From NCBI GenBank assembly GCA_017555325.1, contig JAFZGR010000195.1, positions 1 to 6,739 on the forward strand: 6,739 bases of DNA. The letters run 5' to 3'. Below, piece by piece: positions 1 to 6,554 of the stretch (position 1 is the first letter of the stretch; every line of letters starts with the position of its first letter). Source of the DNA: Alphaproteobacteria bacterium (GTDB lineage Bacteria > Pseudomonadota > Alphaproteobacteria > CAAHEQ01 > UBA3637). The position numbers and the translations under genes were made by a program. Under the pieces are notes generated by a model. The model saw only the letters and a program-made list of their open reading frames with translations. It had not been told where the DNA came from and searched no databases.

Positions 1-4
1 CTAT

Positions 5-34
5 ACAATGATCAGCAGAACATTGTGCTTTTTA
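5..34 (+). terminator. weak possible terminator at left edge
   Basis: ACAATG (5-10) can pair with CATTGT (21-26), and GCTTTTTA follows, so a plus-strand gene lying left of the window could end here. The stem is only 6 bp with a 10-base loop and no GC-rich core, so this is a weak call. The rest of 1-119 shows no convincing gene, and no good stem-loop serves as a terminator for the minus-strand gene ending at 120. Confidence 0.2.
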
Positions 35-119
35 TACATATACAATTGATAATCCTGTATTTAGCACATTAAATATATCCCTCGAAACATAAAAAATTAT
101 TTTACAAGCATTAAATTAA

Positions 120-1322
120 CTATTGAAACTGCTGTATGCGTTCCGCGGGTGTTAATGGACGATTTGTTTCATTTTGGGTTTTTGCTGGTAAAGCTGTATC
201 TTTTTTACTTTCCTTTGTAGTCAATTTTTTTTGTTTTTTGTCTATTGCTTGAGGTACTTTTTCTTTTGGAACAGATACCTGAAAATTTGGTTCTTGAATA
301 TCGGCAATATCGGAACCAACATCTACCGATAATCCGACATTTACTTTAACAGCATTTAATTCTGCTTGATTCATTTCATCAATTAAACCGGGAACTTCCT
401 GAAATCTTTTTCCCCATCCATCAATATAAGACCGGAAACGGTTCATATAATCTACTTCATCTTGCTTCATTTTTTTCAGAACATTTGAAAATAAATTTTT
501 TAACCTATAACAATCAGAATGCGAGGAAAACACAAAAAATAATTCAGGTGAAGCCAAAACTTTTGGAGCAATCGAAATTTGATCGGAAATTTTAAATCGT
601 AATATTTCTGCTTCTGCCGCATAAGTACTCGTTATTAAGTAATCAACATCTCCTGTTAATAATTTTTTAAATGCATTTTTGGATCCACTTATTTGTTCTA
701 TCTGGGCATCTTTTGGCAATTGATTGAAAATAACGGAATAGATATTTTCTTCCTGACGCACAACCCCTTTTAAGCCAGATAAGTCATCCCAAGAATCAAC
801 AGGCCGTTCTTTTCCTTTTAAAAACAAAACACGAATCGGATTGGAAATATATCCCGGAAATAAAACATTAACACCTGCGCCTAAAGACCGTTTATCAAAA
901 TAAGAACCGGCAACAACATCAATTTTCCCCAAACGCAAATCCCTAATTGCATCCCGATAAGACGTATATGCAGTATTCTCAACTTTAAAATTCAATTGTT
1001 TAGCTAAATCCTCAAATAAATCATACGCAAAACCGGCACTTTGATATTGAAAAAGTTTTTTCCCTGGTTTAGGGGGCGTCACATTAACCCATCCAAACGG
1101 AGCATTTGTAATAAAACTGGCAACCCGTAAAGGATTAATATAACCACATATAATGTTTGTTTGAATCTTTTTGTTCTTTTTATTCCCTCTGTTTTCTTCT
1201 TCTAAAATTTGTTGTTGATTTTTAGCCATTGATGTTTGTTTTTTTTCAGCTGCCTGTGTATCCCATATAAGTAAATTATAAATTGTAAAAAAACAAAAGA
1301 AATAAAAAAGAAATTTACGCAT
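120..1322 (-). CDS. periplasmic solute-binding protein, SBP_bac_3 family, with charged C-terminal tail
   Basis: This 400-residue protein looks like an exported member of the amino-acid-type solute-binding family (bacterial extracellular binding protein family 3). Residues 1-25 form a signal peptide: MRK, an aromatic hydrophobic core, then TQAA before the likely cleavage. There is no lipobox. The binding fold spans about 57-305 and shows family landmarks: NAPFGWVN near 73-80, GFAYDLFEDLAKQL at 97-110, and YRDAIRDLRLGKIDVVAGS at 122-140. Cys59 and Cys271 could form a disulphide. Residues 340-400 are a Lys/Gln/Pro-rich, probably disordered tail that ordinary transport binding proteins lack. The start is supported by AGGAG at 1329-1333, lying in the last codons of the upstream kinase gene, whose stop is only 3 bases away, so the two are translationally linked. 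No ABC permease or ATPase is adjacent. A role as a sensory or envelope partner of the kinase is therefore as likely as transport. The ligand is unknown. Confidence 0.8.
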   Translation of the reverse strand: MRKFLFYFFCFFTIYNLLIWDTQAAEKKQTSMAKNQQQILEEENRGNKKNKKIQTNIICGYINPLRVASFITNAPFGWVNVTPPKPGKKLFQYQSAGFAYDLFEDLAKQLNFKVENTAYTSYRDAIRDLRLGKIDVVAGSYFDKRSLGAGVNVLFPGYISNPIRVLFLKGKERPVDSWDDLSGLKGVVRQEENIYSVIFNQLPKDAQIEQISGSKNAFKKLLTGDVDYLITSTYAAEAEILRFKISDQISIAPKVLASPELFFVFSSHSDCYRLKNLFSNVLKKMKQDEVDYMNRFRSYIDGWGKRFQEVPGLIDEMNQAELNAVKVNVGLSVDVGSDIADIQEPNFQVSVPKEKVPQAIDKKQKKLTTKESKKDTALPAKTQNETNRPLTPAERIQQFQ

Positions 1323-1325
1323 ATA

Positions 1326-3125
1326 TCACTCCTGTTGAATAATTCTTTCTTTTGGAAAATGAATAATCAACTTCGTCCCTTTTTTTTCTTCACTTTCCAA
1401 ACGAACTGTTCCTTGATGTAGTATAACCATTTTTTTTACTAATACAAGTCCTAATCCTGATCCTTGATGAGAACGAGTCAAAACATTTTCAATTTGCGTA
1501 AATGGTTGAAACAATGTTGCCAACTTATCCGATGGAATTCCAATACCATCATCTTGAAAAACAAGTGTTATTCCAGTTTCATTATTTTCAACAAAAATAT
1601 CAATCTGTCCATTGGTTTCGGTAAATTTAATCGCATTGGATAAAACATTCAAAAAAATCTGTCGCAATACACGCTCATCAGAAAGCAACACAACATCTCC
1701 GTCAAAATGTAAAGCAATATGTCTTTGTGAGGCATTAGGATATTGAGCAATTAAATCCAAAACATCTTGAAGAACGGATCTTAAACGGACAGGAACTTCA
1801 TTTAAAGTCATTTTTCCAGAATCGACACGAGACAAATCCAAAATATCATTAATTAAACCTAATAAATGATACGCACTTTTTTGAATAAAAGAAATATATT
1901 CTTTATATTGAGGTTGATTAATCGGACCGAAAGTCTCTGTTGTCATTACCTGTGCAAACCCCAAAATTGCATTTAACGGAGTTCGTAATTCATGACTGAT
2001 ATTCGCTAAAAAATTCATTTTTGATTTATTTGCAACTTCCGCCTGATTACGCGCCAAAATTAAATCGGCAACCAATTTGTTCGTTTCTGCCATTTGCTTT
2101 TGCATAATAATTTTATTTTTTTCCAAAACACGAATTTGATTTTCCAATTTGTGTTGGAGCAATTTAAGTGATTGCTGATGTTTTTGCTTAATTCGTAATT
2201 CTTCAATATATAAACAAATTTCCCGGATTAATTGTCGTAATTGGACAATAACAGTATGAGAAAAAAAGTGTACATCATAACTGTATAAACTTATAACCCC
2301 CTCTACTTTTTGATTAATAATAATCGGAAATGCACATGTTGAAACAGGAATACTTAATTCATCCGGATGTTTTAAATAAGCCCTATAGAAATCATTTTGT
2401 GAAATATCAGAACAACAAGCAACTTTTTGAGTTGTCAAAGCTTTATATGCCGTTGATTCTCTTGCTTGTACATCTAAAGTTAATTCAGATTGAAACAAGT
2501 AGGGAAACTGTTCATTGTTTCCGACAGCATAAGAACAAACTAATGTTTTCTTTTTATGTTTAAAAAATAAAGCTGTTTTTAAACGGTATTGTTGTAAAAT
2601 TTCTTGTATTAAACCATAAAATATTTGATATTTTTCTTGATTTTCATCTAAATCTCTTAACAACTCAAAAACCCGCATAGAAGTTCGCTCATATTGAGCC
2701 AATTCCAAACGACTAATTAATGACGTAATATCTTGAAAAACCCAGCAAATACCGGCTAATTTATTTTGCGGATGAACCCAAGAACACATAATACGAAAAA
2801 CATGGTGATTACGTGTTAACGGAAAAATAGATTTTTGCATTGTAAAACAACAACAATCCTGTTGATATAAATTTTTTTCCATTTCTATTAATTCTGTTAT
2901 TAACAACGCATTATTTGAAAAAACATCTTGCCAATTTTTTCCGTATAATACAGAAACCTGTTGTTTGAGATATGTCCCCATTTGCTGATTGGCAAACTGA
3001 ATAATGCCGTTTATTGTAAAAACAACACCGATGTTTAATTGATTAAATGCCCGACAACACGGAAGTTTATGCCAATGTTTAAAAAAATAGTCTCTATTTT
3101 GAATTAATGATTGTTTCGTATTCAT
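1326..3125 (-). CDS. soluble PAS-GAF sensor histidine kinase, PleC/DivJ-like (PdhS type)
   Basis: This is a 599-residue histidine kinase with no transmembrane segment, so probably cytoplasmic. Order of parts: PAS-like region about 28-140 ending in the typical WVFQDIT (128-134); GAF-like region about 160-308; coiled coil about 310-370; HisKA dimerisation domain with phospho-acceptor His378 in SHELRTPLNAI; ATPase domain with N-box NVLSNAIKF (493-501), G1 DDGIGIP (525-531), F-box FQPF (539-542) and G2 GSGLGL (555-560). The stretch TFGPINQPQYKEY followed by HLLGLINDILDLSRVDSGK resembles the PleC/DivJ kinases that act through DivK upstream of CtrA; this subtype call is from memory of the family. 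No receiver domain is fused, so phosphate must pass to a separate protein. The start has AAAGGA at 3133-3138, seven bases upstream. All 12 cysteines, including CCC at 91-93, lie in the sensory half. It is divergent from ctrA and leads the unit with the binding protein. Confidence 0.9.
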   Translation of the reverse strand: MNTKQSLIQNRDYFFKHWHKLPCCRAFNQLNIGVVFTINGIIQFANQQMGTYLKQQVSVLYGKNWQDVFSNNALLITELIEMEKNLYQQDCCCFTMQKSIFPLTRNHHVFRIMCSWVHPQNKLAGICWVFQDITSLISRLELAQYERTSMRVFELLRDLDENQEKYQIFYGLIQEILQQYRLKTALFFKHKKKTLVCSYAVGNNEQFPYLFQSELTLDVQARESTAYKALTTQKVACCSDISQNDFYRAYLKHPDELSIPVSTCAFPIIINQKVEGVISLYSYDVHFFSHTVIVQLRQLIREICLYIEELRIKQKHQQSLKLLQHKLENQIRVLEKNKIIMQKQMAETNKLVADLILARNQAEVANKSKMNFLANISHELRTPLNAILGFAQVMTTETFGPINQPQYKEYISFIQKSAYHLLGLINDILDLSRVDSGKMTLNEVPVRLRSVLQDVLDLIAQYPNASQRHIALHFDGDVVLLSDERVLRQIFLNVLSNAIKFTETNGQIDIFVENNETGITLVFQDDGIGIPSDKLATLFQPFTQIENVLTRSHQGSGLGLVLVKKMVILHQGTVRLESEEKKGTKLIIHFPKERIIQQE

Positions 3126-3220
3126 GATATTATCCTTTACAAATAAAAATGGGATATATTTTGATACATGAACAATACTACTTTCGTTTAGTTTTAAAGA
3201 GTTTTATTATTTTTTTTTAA

Positions 3221-3235
3221 ATAACTGAAAGTTAT
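3221..3235. promoter_or_regulatory. palindrome upstream of ctrA (possible operator)
   Basis: ATAACT-GAA-AGTTAT is a perfect 6-bp inverted repeat with a 3-base centre. It ends two bases before a possible ctrA -35 element (TTGCAA, 3238-3243). Position and symmetry would suit a regulator site or a small hairpin. Chance is not excluded in such AT-rich DNA. Confidence 0.3.
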
Positions 3236-3237
3236 AC

Positions 3238-3281
3238 TTGCAAAAAATAAAAAATTAACATAAGGTTAATAAGAAGATAAT
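3238..3281 (+). promoter_or_regulatory. putative ctrA promoter region, two overlapping candidates
   Basis: Candidate A is TTGCAA (3238-3243), a 17-base spacer, then TAAGGT (3261-3266). Its -10 would lie inside the CtrA box, suiting repression by CtrA. Candidate B is TTAACA (3255-3260) with GATAAT (3276-3281). Its -35 would be part of the CtrA box, suiting activation, although the 15-base spacing is short. In Caulobacter ctrA has two promoters under opposite CtrA control, so both readings are plausible. No GANTC methylation site was seen by eye between 3126 and 3305. Confidence 0.4.
3255..3269 (+). promoter_or_regulatory. CtrA binding box (TTAA-N7-TTAA)
   Basis: TTAACATAAGGTTAA is an exact match to the full CtrA recognition pattern TTAA-N7-TTAA. 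On the minus strand it begins TTAACC, like the extended TTAACCAT half-site. It lies 36 bases before the ctrA start and about 130 bases before the divergent kinase start, so it could serve autoregulation and perhaps both directions. Location in the intergenic promoter region of ctrA itself makes a functional site likely. Confidence 0.7.
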
Positions 3282-3305
3282 TTTTTAAATAAATGAGGGG
3301 TCATT

Positions 3306-4004
3306 ATGCGTGTTTTATTAATTGAAGATGACAAAACTGTCAGTCAAAACATTGCGTTAATTTTAAAAAAAGAAAATATGGTTGTTGATACCTCTTATTT
3401 AGGGGAAGATGGAATTGAAGTTGCCAAATTATACGAATACGATATTATCATTTTAGATATACTATTACCGGATATGGAAGGTTATGATGTATTAAAAAGA
3501 TTGCGTGCTGCACACATCAATACACCGGTTTTAATTCTTTCGGGCTTAAATACCCCTGATAAAAAAGTTAAAGGATTTGGTTATGGTGCTGATGATTACT
3601 TAACAAAACCTTTTGACAGAACAGAATTAATTGCCCGCGTTAATGCAATTGTTCGTCGCACTAAAGGACATGCCGATTCAATCATTCGAACAGGTGGAAT
3701 GGAAATTAATTTGAATTCCAAAATTGTCACTATTGATGGAAAAGTGTTAAATTTAACCAGTAAAGAATATTCTTTATTTGAACTGTTGGCTTTAAGAAAA
3801 GGTACAACAATTAACAAAGAACAATTTTTAAATCATTTATATGGTGGATTAGATGAACCGGAAATGAAGATTATTGATGTTTTCCTCTGTAAAATTCGCC
3901 GAAAATTGGAAAAATTAACATCAAACGAAGAATATATTCAAACCGTGTGGGGACGAGGCTACATATTAAAAGATTTGCCTATTCGGGAAAAAGATACATT
4001 GTAA
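3306..4004 (+). CDS. ctrA: cell-cycle response regulator CtrA (OmpR/PhoB family)
   Basis: This 232-residue protein is the alphaproteobacterial master transcription regulator CtrA, close in length to Caulobacter CtrA (231). The receiver domain (about 1-118) begins MRVLLIEDD and has acidic pocket Asp8/Asp9, phospho-acceptor Asp51 in IILDILLPDM, Ser79 and Lys101. The winged-helix DNA-binding domain (about 125-223) keeps the CtrA signature: LRKGTTINKEQFLNHLYGG, DEPEMKIIDVFLCKIRRKL (recognition helix) and TVWGRGYIL. INTPVLILSG and GADDYLTKPF are also typical. ATG at 3306 has GAGGGG five bases upstream (3295-3300). The tail ends KDTL rather than the Ala-Ala end that makes Caulobacter CtrA a ClpXP substrate. 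It stands alone as a single-gene unit, divergent from a PdhS-like kinase and ending before a strong terminator. CtrA binds TTAA-N7-TTAA, and such a site lies in its own promoter region. Identification is from remembered family sequence and is very secure. Confidence 0.97.
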   Translation: MRVLLIEDDKTVSQNIALILKKENMVVDTSYLGEDGIEVAKLYEYDIIILDILLPDMEGYDVLKRLRAAHINTPVLILSGLNTPDKKVKGFGYGADDYLTKPFDRTELIARVNAIVRRTKGHADSIIRTGGMEINLNSKIVTIDGKVLNLTSKEYSLFELLALRKGTTINKEQFLNHLYGGLDEPEMKIIDVFLCKIRRKLEKLTSNEEYIQTVWGRGYILKDLPIREKDTL

Positions 4005-4097
4005 ACCGCAGAAACCTTCATGAGTAAACGCAAATAGTATTGTTATTTCAAACATTGTTTGTCAGCTTAAAAGATTTGAAAAATCGTGTTGTTTGAT

Positions 4098-4115
4098 AGA
4101 GTTATCTATAACTCT
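4098..4115. repeat. short palindrome in the ctrA 3' untranslated region
   Basis: AGAGTTAT-CT-ATAACTCT is a perfect 8-bp inverted repeat; as RNA it would fold as a 7-bp stem with a TCTA loop. It lies 94 bases after the ctrA stop and 24 bases before the terminator stem. It shares the AGTTAT/ATAACT half-words with the palindrome upstream of ctrA, in the opposite order. It might be an mRNA stability hairpin or a protein site; nothing here decides. Confidence 0.4.
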
Positions 4116-4138
4116 TACAGACACACTCAAGTTATATT

Positions 4139-4180
4139 ATAAAACACCTGTTGGATATCCGGCAGGTGTTTTATTTAGAT
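4139..4180. terminator. bidirectional rho-independent terminator between ctrA and grpE
   Basis: ATAAAACACCTG (4139-4150) pairs perfectly with CAGGTGTTTTAT (4163-4174), a 12-bp stem with a 12-base loop. The right arm gives TTTTATTT on the plus strand and the left arm gives TTTTATAAT on the minus strand, so it can end both the ctrA and the grpE transcripts, which converge here. The loop contains the self-complementary GGATATCC. Confidence 0.85.
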
Positions 4181-4229
4181 AATAGGATGTTAGTTTCAAA
4201 TATTGAAGGTTTCTATCAACTAAAACTAA

Positions 4230-4853
4230 TTATTTACTGACAATAACCATTGCTTCCCGTAACACACGATCACCGGAAATCGTATACCCACTTTGCAATT
4301 CTTGAACAATTGTACCAGTTTCTTTGATGTCATCCTCTATTTCTTGAATTACTTTGTGCAAATTAGGGTCAAAAACCAAACCAATCGTTTCCATTTTCTG
4401 AATTTGATGTTTGGCAAAAACAGTATGCAATTGTTTTTGTGTCATCTCAACCCCTTTTAATAGATTAATTAAAAACACATCACATTCTGTGCCTGCTTCT
4501 TTTGATTTTTCAATTTCTTTTTGTGCACAATCAATTGCACCAGCCAAATAATCAGCAACGGGCAACAAATCCTTAGCAAATGAAATATTTGCATAACGAT
4601 TGGCTTTTTCAATATCAATTTGTGTCCGTTTCCGCAAATTTTCCATTTCTGCCTGAGAACGCAAAGCAATATCTTTCCATTTTTCTGCTTCTTGAATAAG
4701 TTCTGAATTTGTTTCATCCAGAACAGCATCCTCTGCTGTGGAAGGAGCATCTTCCGTAAGATCTTCTGCTTCCGTTTCCGTCGCTTGTTGTAATTTATCT
4801 TTTAACTCAGCTGATTGATGTTCTGTTTCTTTTTTATTACGTTTTGAATTCAT
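4230..4853 (-). CDS. grpE: nucleotide exchange factor GrpE
   Basis: This 207-residue protein is GrpE, the cytoplasmic co-chaperone that speeds ADP release from DnaK (Hsp70). Residues 1-50 form an acidic, disordered head. A long helical dimerisation region about 50-90 holds RSQAEMENLRKRTQIDIEKANRYA (65-88). Next come FAKDLLPVADYL (92-103), GVEMTQKQLHTVFAKHQIQ (134-152), FDPNLHKVIQEI (161-172) and the beta-domain signature GTIVQELQSGYTISGDRVLREAMVIV (180-205). The ATG is preceded by AAGGG (4860-4864). In many Alphaproteobacteria hrcA sits directly upstream of grpE and controls heat-shock genes through CIRCE. Here neither hrcA nor a CIRCE-like repeat is visible, and grpE is a single-gene unit. 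Length and motif set are normal for the family. Confidence 0.96.
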   Translation of the reverse strand: MNSKRNKKETEHQSAELKDKLQQATETEAEDLTEDAPSTAEDAVLDETNSELIQEAEKWKDIALRSQAEMENLRKRTQIDIEKANRYANISFAKDLLPVADYLAGAIDCAQKEIEKSKEAGTECDVFLINLLKGVEMTQKQLHTVFAKHQIQKMETIGLVFDPNLHKVIQEIEDDIKETGTIVQELQSGYTISGDRVLREAMVIVSK

Positions 4854-4893
4854 GTTTATCCCTTTTTATAAAAATTAATTTGAGAATATGTTA

Positions 4894-4924
4894 ATATGTA
4901 GAAGTATTTTAAATAAAAATCAAG
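4894..4924 (-). promoter_or_regulatory. putative grpE promoter, possibly sigma-32 type
   Basis: On the minus strand CTTGAT (4919-4924) and CTACATAT (4894-4901) are separated by 17 bases. CTTG with a C-rich/TAT-containing -10 resembles alphaproteobacterial heat-shock (sigma-32) promoters. Read as a housekeeping promoter, the same bases (TTGATT, N17, TACATA) match only partly. The predicted start would leave an untranslated leader of roughly 30 bases. Confidence 0.4.
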
Positions 4925-4985
4925 AGGTATCTGTCACTTTTTAAAAAAGTATTTGTTTTTCGGTCAAAAAAAATCCATAAAAAAC

Positions 4986-5014
4986 TTGCGAAACACAAAA
5001 AAAAAGAATAAAGT
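4986..5014 (+). promoter_or_regulatory. putative rph-rdgB promoter
   Basis: TTGCGA (4986-4991), a 17-base spacer containing a run of nine A's, and TAAAGT (5009-5014) form a housekeeping-type promoter with four of six matches in each box. It lies about 30 bases before the rph start. The pattern resembles the TTGCAA-N17-TAAGGT candidate upstream of ctrA. Confidence 0.45.
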
Positions 5015-5046
5015 ATTGCCGATTGTTAAATATAAAGGAGTATAAA

Positions 5047-5766
5047 ATGACCAGACCATCCGGCAGACAAGCTGATGAACTTAGAAACATAGAATTAACT
5101 ATTCATGTTAACAAACATGCAGAAGGTTCTTGCTTAATAAAATGTGGAGATACACATGTTATGTGTACGGCAACTATTGAAGAAAAGGTCCCAATGTGGC
5201 TCAGAAACAGCGGACAAGGTTGGGTAACTGCCGAATACGGAATGTTACCACGTGCAACTGGAATCAGAACAGATCGTGAAGCTAAAAAAGGCCAATCAGG
5301 TCGTACACAAGAAATTCAGCGCCTAATTGGACGAGCATTAAGAGCTGGCATTAATTTACGTACCATTGATGGTTTTAACATTAAAATTGATTGCGATGTT
5401 ATCCAAGCAGATGGTGGTACCCGTACAGCATCTATTACAGGTGGTTTTGTTGCATTATATTTAGCCTGTCAAAAATTATTAGCACAAGGAAAAATCAAAA
5501 CAATGCCAATTACCCGAATGATTGCAGCTATCTCCTGCGGTGTTGTACAAGGTATTCCTGTTTTAGATTTGGATTATATAGAAGATTCAAATGCCGGAAC
5601 AGATTCTAATTTTGTGATGACTGATAAAGGAACACTGATTGAAATTCAGGGAACAGCAGAACATGGTGAATTTACCCCAACAGAATTTCAAAAATTAATG
5701 GAATTAGCGCAAAAAGGCATCACAGAATTAATTGAAAAACAAAAAAACATCTTAAACATTCAATAA
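5047..5766 (+). CDS. rph: ribonuclease PH
   Basis: RNase PH is a phosphorolytic 3'-to-5' exoribonuclease that trims tRNA 3' ends, acting in the cytoplasm as a ring hexamer. The 239-residue product matches the usual length (about 238). Landmarks are MTRPSGRQADELR at the start, KHAEGSCLIKCGDTHVMC (23-40), GQGWVTAEYGMLPRAT (56-71), phosphate-binding Arg86 in SGRTQEIQRLIGRALR, DCDVIQADGGTRTASITGG (115-133) with Arg126, and Asp180/Asp186 in EDSNAGTD. The reading frame is open upstream to a TTG at 5023. The ATG at 5047 was chosen because AAGGAG lies six bases before it (5035-5040) and family members start here. It is the first gene of an operon with rdgB, and divergent from grpE. Confidence 0.97.
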   Translation: MTRPSGRQADELRNIELTIHVNKHAEGSCLIKCGDTHVMCTATIEEKVPMWLRNSGQGWVTAEYGMLPRATGIRTDREAKKGQSGRTQEIQRLIGRALRAGINLRTIDGFNIKIDCDVIQADGGTRTASITGGFVALYLACQKLLAQGKIKTMPITRMIAAISCGVVQGIPVLDLDYIEDSNAGTDSNFVMTDKGTLIEIQGTAEHGEFTPTEFQKLMELAQKGITELIEKQKNILNIQ

Positions 5767-5780
5767 TGGAGAGTAGTTCC

Positions 5781-6368
5781 ATGTCACAAACAATTATTTT
5801 GGCAACGCATAATCAAAATAAACTTCGAGAAGTCCGACAAATTTTATCCTCTTTAAATATAAAGGTTTTAGGGGCAGATGATTGTCATTTACCGGATATA
5901 GAAGAAACTGGAACAACATTTGAAGAAAATGCAAAATTAAAAGCCATTGCCGGATTTAAAGCCACCGGAAAACCCGTTATTGCGGATGATTCCGGTTTAT
6001 GTATTTCGGCAATGAATGATATGCCCGGACTTTATTCGGCTCGTTATGCAACAAAACATGGTGGATATCCTGCTGTTTTTGACATCATTAACAACGAAAT
6101 CGGAAGTAATCCTGATCGTTCAGCACATTATACTTGCGTTATGGCAATTGCATATAGCGAAACAGAAGTTTATACATTTACAGGTTATTTACACGGAAAA
6201 ATTGCAAAAACAGCTTCTGGGACAGGTGGTTTTGGATACGATCCTATTTTTATTCCGGAAGGATACGATACGACATTGGGGCATATTTCCGCTGATGAAA
6301 AAAATAAGATTTCTCATCGGGGAAAAGCTCTGGAACAGTTATATACCTTTTTAAAACAAAAACAGTAA
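5781..6368 (+). CDS. rdgB: XTP/dITP pyrophosphatase RdgB (Ham1 family)
   Basis: This enzyme hydrolyses XTP, ITP and dITP to monophosphates, keeping deaminated purines out of DNA and RNA. From ATG 5781 the product has 195 residues, normal for the family. It shows ILATHNQNKLREV (6-18; nucleotide-binding start), EETGTTFEENAKLKA (41-55), ADDSGL (68-73) with catalytic Asp69/Asp70, PGLYSARYA (82-90), GTGGFGYDPIF (147-157) and SHRGKAL (178-184). An ATG at 5766 overlaps the rph stop as TAATG and would add five residues. The 5781 start is preferred because GGAGAG (5768-5773) is seven bases upstream and the family starts near this point. The close spacing to rph indicates one transcript. In many relatives hemW follows; here a terminator follows instead. 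Confidence 0.96.
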   Translation: MSQTIILATHNQNKLREVRQILSSLNIKVLGADDCHLPDIEETGTTFEENAKLKAIAGFKATGKPVIADDSGLCISAMNDMPGLYSARYATKHGGYPAVFDIINNEIGSNPDRSAHYTCVMAIAYSETEVYTFTGYLHGKIAKTASGTGGFGYDPIFIPEGYDTTLGHISADEKNKISHRGKALEQLYTFLKQKQ

Positions 6369-6391
6369 ACCTTGTAAATTATTTATTGCAC

Positions 6392-6421
6392 AAAAGCATT
6401 CTGTGGATACAGAATGCTTTT
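6392..6421 (+). terminator. rho-independent terminator after rdgB
   Basis: AAAAGCATTCTGT (6392-6404) pairs perfectly with ACAGAATGCTTTT (6409-6421), a 13-bp stem with a GGAT loop. The right arm ends in a short T tract. It begins 24 bases after the rdgB stop and should close the rph-rdgB operon. Confidence 0.85.
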
Positions 6422-6554
6422 AAGCTACTTGATTATCATCCCAAATAAAAGACTAAAAAAATTGTTTTGTCTAAAGAGTGAGGGGTGATAAGGTGTTGAA
6501 GCAAATAAAATACATCACATATTTGATATTTTTACAGAAAGGAAAAAGTATAAA

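Noticed and set aside
656..670. Second TTAA-N7-TTAA match
   Set aside because: It lies inside the binding-protein coding sequence in a T-rich low-complexity stretch, away from any promoter; chance is the simplest explanation.
2330..2563. 77-codon plus-strand frame inside the kinase gene
   Set aside because: It is antisense to the GAF-coding part of a well-supported kinase, has no recognisable family, and is not preceded by a convincing ribosome-binding site.
3596..3817. 73-codon minus-strand frame inside ctrA
   Set aside because: Antisense shadow of a strongly conserved gene.
4005..4138. Small RNA gene between ctrA and the terminator
   Set aside because: A palindrome and a terminator would suit one, but no promoter with properly spaced boxes was found; the stretch is more simply the ctrA 3' untranslated region.
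4469..4750. 93-codon frame overlapping grpE on the same strand
   Set aside because: Out-of-frame shadow of grpE with Lys/Leu-rich low-complexity sequence and no family features.
5023..5046. TTG start extending rph by eight residues
   Set aside because: The extension covers the AAGGAG ribosome-binding site, and RNase PH proteins begin at the internal ATG.
5391..5609. 72-codon frame inside rph
   Set aside because: Shifted-frame shadow of rph, with Cys/Tyr/Arg-rich composition unlike the other proteins here.
6016..6354. 112-codon frame inside rdgB
   Set aside because: Shifted-frame shadow of a complete RdgB that keeps all its motifs.
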